From positions 1 to 64,000 of the forward strand of contig JAZKJD010000015.1 in assembly GCA_040384585.1 (NCBI GenBank): a DNA stretch of 64,000 bases. Direction: 5' to 3'. Source of the stretch: JAZKJD01 sp040384585. GTDB lineage: Bacteria > Pseudomonadota > Gammaproteobacteria > Diplorickettsiales > Diplorickettsiaceae. The translations under genes and the position numbers were made by a program. Under the pieces are notes generated by a model that saw nothing but the letters and a program-made list of their open reading frames with translations, was not told where the DNA came from and did no database searches. Below, one piece after another: positions 54,265-61,956 of this stretch; the first letter of the stretch is position 1, and every line of letters starts with the position of its first letter.

Positions 54265-54404
54265 GTTACATTAATATCAAAATAAAAACCAGGCGCTATC
54301 AGTAAAATGGAGATTCTTAGTATATCACTACTACTCCAGGGATTACCCTTAGCTATTTCTTTCATGATAAATGCAATGTATGAGGAATAGTTTTTGTAGT
54401 AGGC

Positions 54405-54429
54405 ATAGGGTTACTCTTTTTAACCCTAT
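54405..54429. terminator. hairpin in the gap upstream of the polytopic protein gene
   Basis: ATAGGGTTA-CTCTTTT-TAACCCTAT, an exact 9-bp stem, in the otherwise unassigned stretch 54265-54588. It could be a terminator remnant or an upstream regulatory structure. Confidence 0.35.
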
Positions 54430-54588
54430 TATATACGCTTTTTCTGTGCATAGTAGAGGTAAAAATTTAAATATCTATTTAAGATTATTTTAATTTTTAT
54501 CTAATAAGATCAGTGAGGGTGAGAAGGATTTAATCGGATATATCCTCTATATCCTCGGACGTAAAAATATTAATATTAAGAGGGTGCT

Positions 54589-56526
54589 ATGAAAGAGGTA
54601 AAGCCATTAGAAGGAAAAAATCTCTTAAAGATACAGGATGAAATATTACGTGCAGAGAATTTTAATGAGTATATAATATGTTTATATTCACTAGGACGTT
54701 TTCTACAAGAAGATTTTTCTAAAAATAATGGAATTGATAGAATTGATAGAAAAGCATTTAGGGAATATATCCAAAAGCTAATTGATGTTCACATTGCTTC
54801 CAAACCATATAGCACTGAAATAAATGGATTAGTAAAAGAATTATGGGAGAAATTGCGGAACCTTCGCATATTTCTTGAGGTTTGGGAAGATCCTAGATTA
54901 TATCGGGAAGATAAAAAAGAGCGTCATGCCAATAAATACAAAAAAAATATATCCAAACCAATTCGGAGATCAGTCCGCGTAGCGCTTTACTTCGAGATTA
55001 TTGAGCTAGCTAAGGGACTTATTGATCTTGCTGAAGAAAAAGATCTTAGATCAGAAATTTTAACTATTATCAAGTGGCAACTGGAGGCCGTAGACACTAC
55101 GGGCGCAAATGAAAAAGTAAATACGAGCCGATTAATGGTTATGCTCTCTAATTGCATTCATCTGCTAGAGACAATTGAACCTAATAGCATACTGCCTGAA
55201 GATATTAAGGAAAAATACGAAAAAGCAGCCAAGGCGATTAGCACTTTTAAAACACCGGCGGATAAGTGTTTGCGAGGCATAGGTGTCTCCGTTGGATTTT
55301 TTTCAGGATTAGCTTTTGGTTTGGCGACGGGAGTCTGTATTTTCTCATTGGTTCTTGTACCTTTTGGCGTCATTGCCGCTGGCTTAGTAGGCTTTTTTGT
55401 TTTTCTTGCGGGATTTATATCCAATTTTGTCTTTTTTTCTAAGGATATGTCTTCTTTTCTTCTTTCTGTTGCGAAAATTGGAGGAATTACGGAATTTATT
55501 GATGAAAAGGGCGAGCGTGTTCAATTATCGCGCGTTAATAAATTTTTCCTGTTTGTCGCCGCGCTCGTTTCGCTAGCGGTGGGTATTGCTGGCGCCGCGA
55601 TTATCCTTTCGCACGGGCCGGCAATAATGGGTATTGTTTCTTTTTTGGCCGTTTTGTGGCCTCCGCTTCCTCTTATCTTACTGTGTATTTTGGCCGTTAC
55701 CGCTTGTGTTGTGTTAACCCTTGCAATGTTTAAAGCCTTTGTTAGTGCTTTGCAAAAACCTTTTCCTTCCTTTAAATCATTTAGCAAAACAATAAAGTTT
55801 TTATCTTTTTCTGAATGGACAGCCTATGCTGTTAAGGCGATAATTATATCTTTTGCAGTGTTTGGTTTGTTTTTTTTATCTCTTTTGGCCTTACCAGTTT
55901 TAGTTCCTTCATTCGGCACTATTATTTCCCTAGTGATAGTTTGTGCATCATTTGCAGGTCAAATTCCGTTTACTATTTTGACTGTTAACGCACTTTGCGA
56001 TGCTTTTGCAAGGTTTGCTGTCAGTCCAAGAATAGAAATAAGGAATTTTTTTCGTGTAGGGGTGTTAGGACCCCTAAGATTTTTAGGAGTAATTGTCAAT
56101 GCCGTGGGTAGTGCAGCATTAGTGGTGACAAAGAGTTTGTCAACTTCTTTTATTACCATTGCACATTGCTTTACTATTTCTTGTATTTCCATTGCACCCT
56201 GCTTTATTATTTCTTGGGCTGCTTGTCGCACCGAAGGCAATAAGAATCAAGAAATAAGAGAGCGAGCGGATGAAGAGTCTATTGAGAGACTTAAAAGCAT
56301 CGCACCGAAGACTAGTGTAAAAGCCCCATTGCCCCCTGGCTTTAAACTGAATAGGTCGAAATCATTCTCTTTCATTGCTGTAGATACAGATGCTGCTAAT
56401 ACTCTATCTCATAAGGATAGAACCGGATCAAATACATGCGAATTTTTTAGAGTTGATAAAAACCGGGAGATTCCTACAAGCCTAGCCGAAGCTAAGATCT
56501 TACCTCTGTACGCTACAAAAAAATAG
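54589..56526 (+). CDS. polytopic membrane protein of unknown function, C-terminus altered by a mobile element
   Basis: A 645-residue protein that I do not recognise. Residues 1-220 are a soluble, charged, helical domain. Residues about 225-545 contain around eight to ten hydrophobic segments rich in F, V, G and A, such as GVSVGFFSGLAFGLATGV and LLALPVLVPSFGTIISLVIV. A charged tail follows (KNQEIRERADEESIERLKSI). The ATG has AAGAGGG upstream. The last codons come from a MITE inserted at 56504; without it the frame would end in LLKATSIA instead of LPLYATKK. Soluble-helix plus multi-helix proteins are common among Legionellales secretion substrates, but there is no direct evidence of secretion. 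Confidence 0.7.
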   Translation: MKEVKPLEGKNLLKIQDEILRAENFNEYIICLYSLGRFLQEDFSKNNGIDRIDRKAFREYIQKLIDVHIASKPYSTEINGLVKELWEKLRNLRIFLEVWEDPRLYREDKKERHANKYKKNISKPIRRSVRVALYFEIIELAKGLIDLAEEKDLRSEILTIIKWQLEAVDTTGANEKVNTSRLMVMLSNCIHLLETIEPNSILPEDIKEKYEKAAKAISTFKTPADKCLRGIGVSVGFFSGLAFGLATGVCIFSLVLVPFGVIAAGLVGFFVFLAGFISNFVFFSKDMSSFLLSVAKIGGITEFIDEKGERVQLSRVNKFFLFVAALVSLAVGIAGAAIILSHGPAIMGIVSFLAVLWPPLPLILLCILAVTACVVLTLAMFKAFVSALQKPFPSFKSFSKTIKFLSFSEWTAYAVKAIIISFAVFGLFFLSLLALPVLVPSFGTIISLVIVCASFAGQIPFTILTVNALCDAFARFAVSPRIEIRNFFRVGVLGPLRFLGVIVNAVGSAALVVTKSLSTSFITIAHCFTISCISIAPCFIISWAACRTEGNKNQEIRERADEESIERLKSIAPKTSVKAPLPPGFKLNRSKSFSFIAVDTDAANTLSHKDRTGSNTCEFFRVDKNREIPTSLAEAKILPLYATKK

Positions 56527-56696
56527 GATTTAACAATTAAGTCATTGATAAAAGAAAATATATTGTATTTTCATAGGATAAGAAGTGGTTGGCATAGGTC
56601 CTGCCAGCGAATGCACTTTTTTTGCTGGCTTACGCCACAAAAAGAAGTTGCATTCACTGTCCCCATGCCGCTTTTTAATTTTTGTAGCGTGCAAAG
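56504..56696. mobile_element. MITE-like element with exact 9-bp duplication, inside the 3' end of a gene
   Basis: A 193-bp element with left end CTCTGTACGCTACAAAAA and right end, in reverse complement, CTTTGCACGCTACAAAAA. It is flanked by exact 9-bp repeats AGATCTTAC (56495-56503 and 56697-56705). It carries the core GCTGGCTTACGCCACAAAAA and supplies the final seven codons and stop of the upstream membrane-protein gene. It also sits just before the atp operon. This is the cleanest copy of the family in the window. Confidence 0.92.
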
Positions 56697-56774
56697 AGAT
56701 CTTACTCAAGGCTACAAGCATTGCATAAAAAGCGTGTGTTTATTATACTATCCGCCAATTTAGTGGTGGGGTAG

Positions 56775-57164
56775 ATGGTCGTCAGCAAAGTTCAATGTCC
56801 TCTTATGATGATGCGACAGATAGGGATTGCCAGTTTAATGGCAGCGACTATTGGCCTTTTTTTGGGCGGCGCTTTGCATCGTTGGCAGCTGAGCTGCTCG
56901 TTTGTGTTCGGTATATTCCTATGGATGCTACCGAACTGTTATTTTGCCAATAAGCTATTCCGTCATTTAACAAAAGTTCCGCCAGCTTCTTTATTGAGAA
57001 TTTTTTATCAGGCTGAGATAAGAAAATTATTGTTAAGTGGATTTTTTTTTGTAATGATGATCAAGCTGGTACCCGCAGTTAATTTTCCTGGGCTTGTAAT
57101 AGGCTATTTCGTTCCTCAACTGATCTTTTGGGTACGCTTAATAATGAAGAACAAGGAAGCTTGA
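56775..57164 (+). CDS. atpI: ATP synthase subunit I
   Basis: A 129-residue hydrophobic protein with about four membrane helices, at the head of the atp operon, matching the small AtpI proteins that assist c-ring assembly. Sequence conservation in this family is low, and the call rests on position, size and hydrophobic pattern (QIGIASLMAATIGLFLGGAL, then IFLWMLPNCYFANKLF). It is one base before atpB. The first ATG may be preceded by downstream alternatives (several ATG codons at residues 11-13). Confidence 0.85.
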   Translation: MVVSKVQCPLMMMRQIGIASLMAATIGLFLGGALHRWQLSCSFVFGIFLWMLPNCYFANKLFRHLTKVPPASLLRIFYQAEIRKLLLSGFFFVMMIKLVPAVNFPGLVIGYFVPQLIFWVRLIMKNKEA

Positions 57165-57165
57165 T

Positions 57166-57966
57166 ATGAGCACTCAACAAACCTCAGCCGATTATGTTCA
57201 ACATCATCTTGAACATCTCACTTTTAATCTGAAGACCTTAAGTTTTTCAGGGAAAGGATTTTGGAATTTAAATCTAGATACCTTTTTTTTATCCTTAATA
57301 TTAGGGATAGGGTTTTTATTGTTATTTTGTTGGGTAGCCAATACCGCTAAATCCGGTGTTCCTGGTAAGGTACAAAACTTCGTTGAAATCCTCATTGAAT
57401 TTGTTGATAAAACCGTGCGCGAATCATTTCAAGGCACCAGCCAATTGATTGCACCATTGGCGTTAACCATTTTTGTTTGGGTATTCTTAATGAATTTTAT
57501 GGACCTTATCCCTGTTGATTTTTTACCAACAGCACTGTCATTGTTTGGCGTTAGTCATTTTCGTTCTGTGCCCACAGCCGATCCGAATACCACGTTTGGA
57601 ATGTCAATTGCGGTCTTCCTCCTAATCATTTACTATAACCTCAAAATTAAAGGCTTTAAAGGACTCGGTAAGGAAATGCTGATTACGCCATTTGGTCCTT
57701 ATCTTTTTCCTATTAATATTATTTTTCGCTTATTAGAAGAGTTCGTGCGTCCTATTTCTTTATCGCTGCGGCTATTCGGAAATTTATTTGCAGGCGAATT
57801 AATCTTTATTTTAGTCGCTTTATTGCCATGGTGGATGCAATGGACTTTTGGTGGGATTTGGTCAATTTTTCATATTTTGATCATACTTATCCAAGCCTTT
57901 ATCTTCATGATGCTGACGATAGTGTATTTAAGTATGGCGCATGAAACGCATGCCAAAGAGCATTAG
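57166..57966 (+). CDS. atpB: ATP synthase subunit a
   Basis: Membrane subunit of the F0 proton channel. The 266-residue protein has several helices and the conserved SLSLRLFGNLFAGELI segment that contains the essential arginine. The helix near the C-terminus, LIILIQAFIFMMLTIVYLSM, carries the conserved glutamine. Length matches E. coli AtpB. It is followed by a 213-base gap that contains a MITE-like element before atpE, which is unusual inside this operon. Confidence 0.96.
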   Translation: MSTQQTSADYVQHHLEHLTFNLKTLSFSGKGFWNLNLDTFFLSLILGIGFLLLFCWVANTAKSGVPGKVQNFVEILIEFVDKTVRESFQGTSQLIAPLALTIFVWVFLMNFMDLIPVDFLPTALSLFGVSHFRSVPTADPNTTFGMSIAVFLLIIYYNLKIKGFKGLGKEMLITPFGPYLFPINIIFRLLEEFVRPISLSLRLFGNLFAGELIFILVALLPWWMQWTFGGIWSIFHILIILIQAFIFMMLTIVYLSMAHETHAKEH

Positions 57967-57990
57967 ATCCACTTTTCAAGCGTAGCCATG

Positions 57991-58122
57991 CTCAGCACAG
58001 GACAAAAATTTAAAAAGAGGTGGGTGACACGGATGCTAGCTTCTTTTTTGTGGCGTAAGCCAGCAAAAAAAGCGCATCCAGTGGCAGGTCCCGCTTCACC
58101 TATTTTTTGTCCTGTGCTGAGG
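57991..58122. mobile_element. MITE-like element inside the atp operon, with 9-bp duplication
   Basis: A 132-bp element with ends CTCAGCACAGGACAAAAA (left) and its near-exact inverse at the right, TTTTTTGTCCTGTGCTGAG. Flanking sequence GTAGCCATG is found at both sides (57982-57990 and 58123-58131), with one extra G at the right junction. The interior holds the core TTGTGGCGTAAGCCAGCAAA. It lies between atpB and atpE on the same transcript, and the long stem would fold in the mRNA. Confidence 0.88.
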
Positions 58123-58179
58123 GTAGCCATGGGCTTGAAATGAGGTCTTAATTATTTATTAATAACAGAGGTATAAAAA

Positions 58180-58485
58180 ATGGTGGAAGTTGCACAAGTC
58201 GTAGCGAATGTTCAAGGCTTAACAGCGGTTGCCGCTGCTTTATTGATAGGATTAGCGGCGTTGGGGACGGCGATTGGATTTGGTATTTTGGGTGGAAAAT
58301 TTTTGGAAGGAGTCGCTAGACAGCCTGAATTAACCCCGATGTTGATGTTACGGATGTTTTTAATGGCAGGATTAGTCGATGCTTTTGCAGCCATTTCTAT
58401 CGTAATGGGGCTGTATTTAATCTTTGCTAAGAACCCATTTTTGGCTGAAGTTTTGAACCTGGTTTCTAAACCAGTGACTGGCTAG
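58180..58485 (+). CDS. atpE: ATP synthase subunit c
   Basis: Proteolipid of the rotor ring. The 101 residues form two hydrophobic helices joined by the polar loop ARQPE (residues 46-50); the carboxylate is D67 in GLVDAFAAI. There is no visible sodium-binding pattern, so a proton ring is inferred. E. coli AtpE is 79 residues; the extra residues here are about five at the N-terminus and a C-terminal tail after the second helix (LAEVLNLVSKPVTG). It starts 58 bases after the mobile element and is followed 24 bases later by atpF. Confidence 0.96.
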   Translation: MVEVAQVVANVQGLTAVAAALLIGLAALGTAIGFGILGGKFLEGVARQPELTPMLMLRMFLMAGLVDAFAAISIVMGLYLIFAKNPFLAEVLNLVSKPVTG

Positions 58486-58509
58486 ACTTGAATTATTTGA
58501 GAGATTGTC

Positions 58510-58980
58510 GTGGAAATTAATATTACCTTATTGGGCCAGTTAATTACCTTTGCCGTTTTTATCTGGTTCACCATGAAATTTGTGTGGCCGCCACTTTTAA
58601 AGGCAATGAAAGAGCGGGAACAACATATTGCTGAAGGTTTAGCGGCTGCAGAACGGGGCCAACATTCCTTGGAATTAGCGCAGCAAAAAGTCAATGCGCA
58701 TTTGCAGCAAGCAAAACAACAAGCGGCAGAGATTATTGAGCAAGCTAATAAGCGCGCTAATCAAATGGCAGAAGAATCAAAGCAACAAATACGCAAAGAA
58801 AACGAACGTTTATTATCCATAGCAAGAGCGGATATTCAGCAAGAATGGCAAACGGCGCAGCAAAAACTGCGCGCTGAAGTGGCTAATTTAGTCATTACGA
58901 CCACAGAAAAAATTTTGGCGCGTTCTATCGATAGCAATGCGCAACACGCATTGCTTAAACAGTCGCTGGAAGAAATTTGA
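58510..58980 (+). CDS. atpF: ATP synthase subunit b
   Basis: Peripheral stalk protein of 156 residues. One N-terminal membrane helix (LLGQLITFAVFIWFTMKFVW) is followed by a long, charged, coiled-coil helix (REQHIAEGLAAAERGQHSLE onward). The start is GTG at 58510. Its stop overlaps the atpH start (TGATG). Length equals the E. coli protein. Confidence 0.95.
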   Translation: MEINITLLGQLITFAVFIWFTMKFVWPPLLKAMKEREQHIAEGLAAAERGQHSLELAQQKVNAHLQQAKQQAAEIIEQANKRANQMAEESKQQIRKENERLLSIARADIQQEWQTAQQKLRAEVANLVITTTEKILARSIDSNAQHALLKQSLEEI

Positions 58981-59522
58981 TGGCAGATGCAAGCTCAACG
59001 TCTATTGCAAGACCTTATGCCAAAGCAGCATTTGATTATGCTCTGGTAGAAAAAAAGTTGGATGCTTGGTCCGTCTTATTAAATTGGGCTGCTTTGATTG
59101 TAAAAGAAAAGTCAATGCAGGTTTTATTAAGGGATCCACGATTCGATAGGATGGTAGCCTATGAGTGCCTGCTTATTGCTTGCAAGCCGCAGATGTTTCT
59201 CGCTGGAGAAAATTTTTTAAAACTCATTGCCTTGCACCAGCGCTTGTTGATCCTTCCCGAGATCAAATGCTTATTTGATAGATATAAAGCAGAGCAAGCG
59301 AATCAGATCACAGTACAAGCTGTCTCTGCCGTGCCTTTAAGTAAGGTAGAAGGACAAACATTAGCGCTAGCCTTAGAAAGACGTTTGCAACAGCAAGTGA
59401 CGCTAGACTATCACGTTGATGATGATTTATTGGGTGGCTTGGTTGTTCGGATTGGAGATTTCGTTATCGATGCTTCCGTGCGCGGCAAGCTGGAACGTTT
59501 ACGTACGACCTTAGTGAATTAA
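58980..59522 (+). CDS. atpH: ATP synthase subunit delta
   Basis: Links F1 to the peripheral stalk. The ATG at 58980 overlaps the atpF stop; a TTG one codon before is not needed. The 180-residue protein begins with the typical STSIARPYAKAAFDYAL and ends with the conserved DDDLLGGLVVRIGDFVIDAS. It is 14 bases before atpA. Confidence 0.95.
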   Translation: MADASSTSIARPYAKAAFDYALVEKKLDAWSVLLNWAALIVKEKSMQVLLRDPRFDRMVAYECLLIACKPQMFLAGENFLKLIALHQRLLILPEIKCLFDRYKAEQANQITVQAVSAVPLSKVEGQTLALALERRLQQQVTLDYHVDDDLLGGLVVRIGDFVIDASVRGKLERLRTTLVN

Positions 59523-59536
59523 ATAAGAGGCAAGCA

Positions 59537-61081
59537 ATGCAGCAATTAACCACATCAGAAATTAGTGAATTAATCAAAGAGCGTATACAGAAATTTGATG
59601 TATCTGCTGAGATACGCACAGAGGGTAGTATCGTCAGTATTCGTGACGGGATTGTACGCATCTATGGTTTAAATGATGTCATGCTTGGCGAAATGATAGA
59701 GTTTCCGGGTCAATGTTATGGTTTAGCGTTAAATTTAGAGCGTGATTCGGTTGGCGCGGTTGTTTTAGGTGACTATGAAGCATTGAGTGAAGGCCAAACC
59801 GTGAAATGTACTGGCCGTATTTTGGAAGTCCCGGTAGGCCAGGCATTATTAGGACGCGTAGTGAATGCCTTAGGTCAAGCTATCGATGGACGAGGCCCTA
59901 TTAAAACCAAAATGAGGGCAGCCATTGAGCAAATTGCACCGGGTGTTATTTGGCGCCAGGGCGTTTCGCAACCCTTGCAGACCGGTATTCTCGCCATCGA
60001 TAGCATGCTGCCGATTGGTCGAGGTCAACGTGAGTTGATTATTGGGGACAGGCAAACAGGTAAAACGGCGTTGGCAATCGATGCCATCATCAATCAAAAA
60101 GATACCGGTGTGAAATGTATCTATGTGGCGATAGGACAAAAGACATCGTCTACTGCCGCCGTCGTCAGAAAATTAGAAGAGCATGATGCATTAAAACATA
60201 CCATCATTGTTTCGGCGAGTGCGGCAGATTCTGCCGCCATGCAATTTATTGCGCCTTACGCTGGATGTGCCATGGGCGAATACTTTCGCGATCGAGGTGA
60301 AGATGCGCTAATCATTTATGATGATTTGACCAAGCAAGCATGGGCTTATCGTCAGATTTCTTTATTATTGCGTCGTCCGCCTGGCCGAGAAGCGTATCCA
60401 GGCGATATTTTTTATTTACATTCGCGTTTACTTGAACGAGCTGCGCGCGTGAATGCTGAATTTGTTGAAAAGCTTACACAAGGACGTGTTAAAGGCAAAA
60501 CAGGGTCGTTAACGGCATTGCCTATCATTGAAACCCAAGCGGGTGACGTTTCTGCGTTTGTTCCGACTAACGTTATTTCTATAACGGATGGTCAAATCTT
60601 TTTAGAAACCGATTTATTTAATTCAGGTATTCGTCCGGCTATTAATGCCGGTTTATCGGTTTCACGGGTGGGTTCTGCGGCACAGACTAAAATAATTAAA
60701 AAGTTAGGCGGTGGTATTCGCTTAAGCCTAGCTCAATATCGCGAACTCGCTGCTTTTTCGCAATTTATGTCCGATCTCGATGAGGCGACGCGTAACCAGC
60801 TTGAGCGTGGCCAGCGTGTGACGGAAGTATTAAAACAGAAACAATATATGCCTCTTAGCGTGGGTGAAATGGCTGTACTTTTATTCGCTGCGGATCAAGG
60901 TTATTTAGATGACATTGAGTTGCTTAAGGTTGTTTCCTTCGCAGAAGGGTTATTGGCTTATATGCGCGCAGAGCAAGCCGATTGTTTAGCTAACATAAAT
61001 GAAAAAGGTGATTACAACGAAAGTATTGCTCATGATTTGAGCCAGGTCATTACCTCATTTAAAACAACACAAACTTGGTGA
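59537..61081 (+). CDS. atpA: ATP synthase subunit alpha
   Basis: Regulatory nucleotide-binding subunit of F1. The 514 residues carry Walker A GDRQTGKTALAIDAIINQ and the family block PAINAGLSVSRVGSAAQTK. The arginine of the SVSRVGSA segment is part of the catalytic interface. Length matches (513 in E. coli). SD AAGAGGCAAG precedes the ATG. Confidence 0.97.
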   Translation: MQQLTTSEISELIKERIQKFDVSAEIRTEGSIVSIRDGIVRIYGLNDVMLGEMIEFPGQCYGLALNLERDSVGAVVLGDYEALSEGQTVKCTGRILEVPVGQALLGRVVNALGQAIDGRGPIKTKMRAAIEQIAPGVIWRQGVSQPLQTGILAIDSMLPIGRGQRELIIGDRQTGKTALAIDAIINQKDTGVKCIYVAIGQKTSSTAAVVRKLEEHDALKHTIIVSASAADSAAMQFIAPYAGCAMGEYFRDRGEDALIIYDDLTKQAWAYRQISLLLRRPPGREAYPGDIFYLHSRLLERAARVNAEFVEKLTQGRVKGKTGSLTALPIIETQAGDVSAFVPTNVISITDGQIFLETDLFNSGIRPAINAGLSVSRVGSAAQTKIIKKLGGGIRLSLAQYRELAAFSQFMSDLDEATRNQLERGQRVTEVLKQKQYMPLSVGEMAVLLFAADQGYLDDIELLKVVSFAEGLLAYMRAEQADCLANINEKGDYNESIAHDLSQVITSFKTTQTW

Positions 61082-61087
61082 TAGCGA

Positions 61088-61948
61088 ATGAGTTTTGCAC
61101 AAGAAATTCGCGGTAAAATTTCCAGTATCAAGGGCACGCAAAAGATTACGCGTGCGATGGAGATGGTAGCGGCTAGTAAGATGCGCAGAGCACAGGAGCG
61201 TATGACACTTTCTCGACCCTATGCCCACAAAATGTTAGATGTCATCAGTCATATTGCCAGCAGCCACACAGAATATCAGCATCCCTATTTACAAGTTCGG
61301 GAAATCAAACGTGCTGGATTTGTTATTATTACAACGGATAAAGGATTATGTGGCGGTTTAAATTCTAATTTATTAAAAATGGTGTTGCAGCAATTTCAGA
61401 GTTGTCGGGCTAAGGATATTGCTATTGATCTCGCTGTTATTGGCGGAAAAGGTGAGGCATTTTTTAAACGGGTCGGTGGCAATGTCGTTGCACACGCCGA
61501 TCATTTGGGTGATGTGCCAGAATTACAAGATTTAATTGGTGTCATTAAGGTTTTACTCGATGATTATAAGCAAGGCCAGTTAGATAGTGTAACGATCATT
61601 TATAATGAATTTGTTAATACCATGACACAAAAGCCGCAGGCGTTAACCTTATTGCCAATTGTGCCCCCTGAAAAATCCAAATTAAATTATCATTGGGATT
61701 ATCTTTATGAGCCTGATTCAAAACCCTTATTAGAATTACTATTAACGCGTTATATTGAATCGCAAGTCTATCAAAGTGTGGTAGAAAATACAGCTTGCGA
61801 ACAGGCAGCAAGGATGGTAGCGATGAAGAATGCGACGGAAAATGCAGGTGAGTTTATTAGCGATCTACAGTTAGCTTATAATAAGGCCCGTCAAGCGGCT
61901 ATTACCAAAGAATTAGCTGAGATTGTTGCCGGAAGCGAGGCCGTTTAG
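61088..61948 (+). CDS. atpG: ATP synthase subunit gamma
   Basis: Central rotor shaft of F1. The 286 residues begin MSFAQEIRGKISSIKGTQKITRAMEMVAASKMRRAQ in outline (two halves seen as GKISSIKGTQKITRAMEMVA and SKMRRAQERM) and end with the conserved NATENAGEFISDLQLAYNKA-like helix followed by RQAAITKELAEIVAGSEAV. It begins 6 bases after atpA and is followed 8 bases later by atpD. Confidence 0.96.
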   Translation: MSFAQEIRGKISSIKGTQKITRAMEMVAASKMRRAQERMTLSRPYAHKMLDVISHIASSHTEYQHPYLQVREIKRAGFVIITTDKGLCGGLNSNLLKMVLQQFQSCRAKDIAIDLAVIGGKGEAFFKRVGGNVVAHADHLGDVPELQDLIGVIKVLLDDYKQGQLDSVTIIYNEFVNTMTQKPQALTLLPIVPPEKSKLNYHWDYLYEPDSKPLLELLLTRYIESQVYQSVVENTACEQAARMVAMKNATENAGEFISDLQLAYNKARQAAITKELAEIVAGSEAV

Positions 61949-61956
61949 ATTTATTT

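Noticed and set aside
54072..54305. 77-codon open frame
   Set aside because: It lies almost completely in a MITE-like element and has no recognisable protein pattern.
56545..56763. 72-codon open frame
   Set aside because: It lies mostly in the 56504-56696 element; the peptide is repeat-derived.
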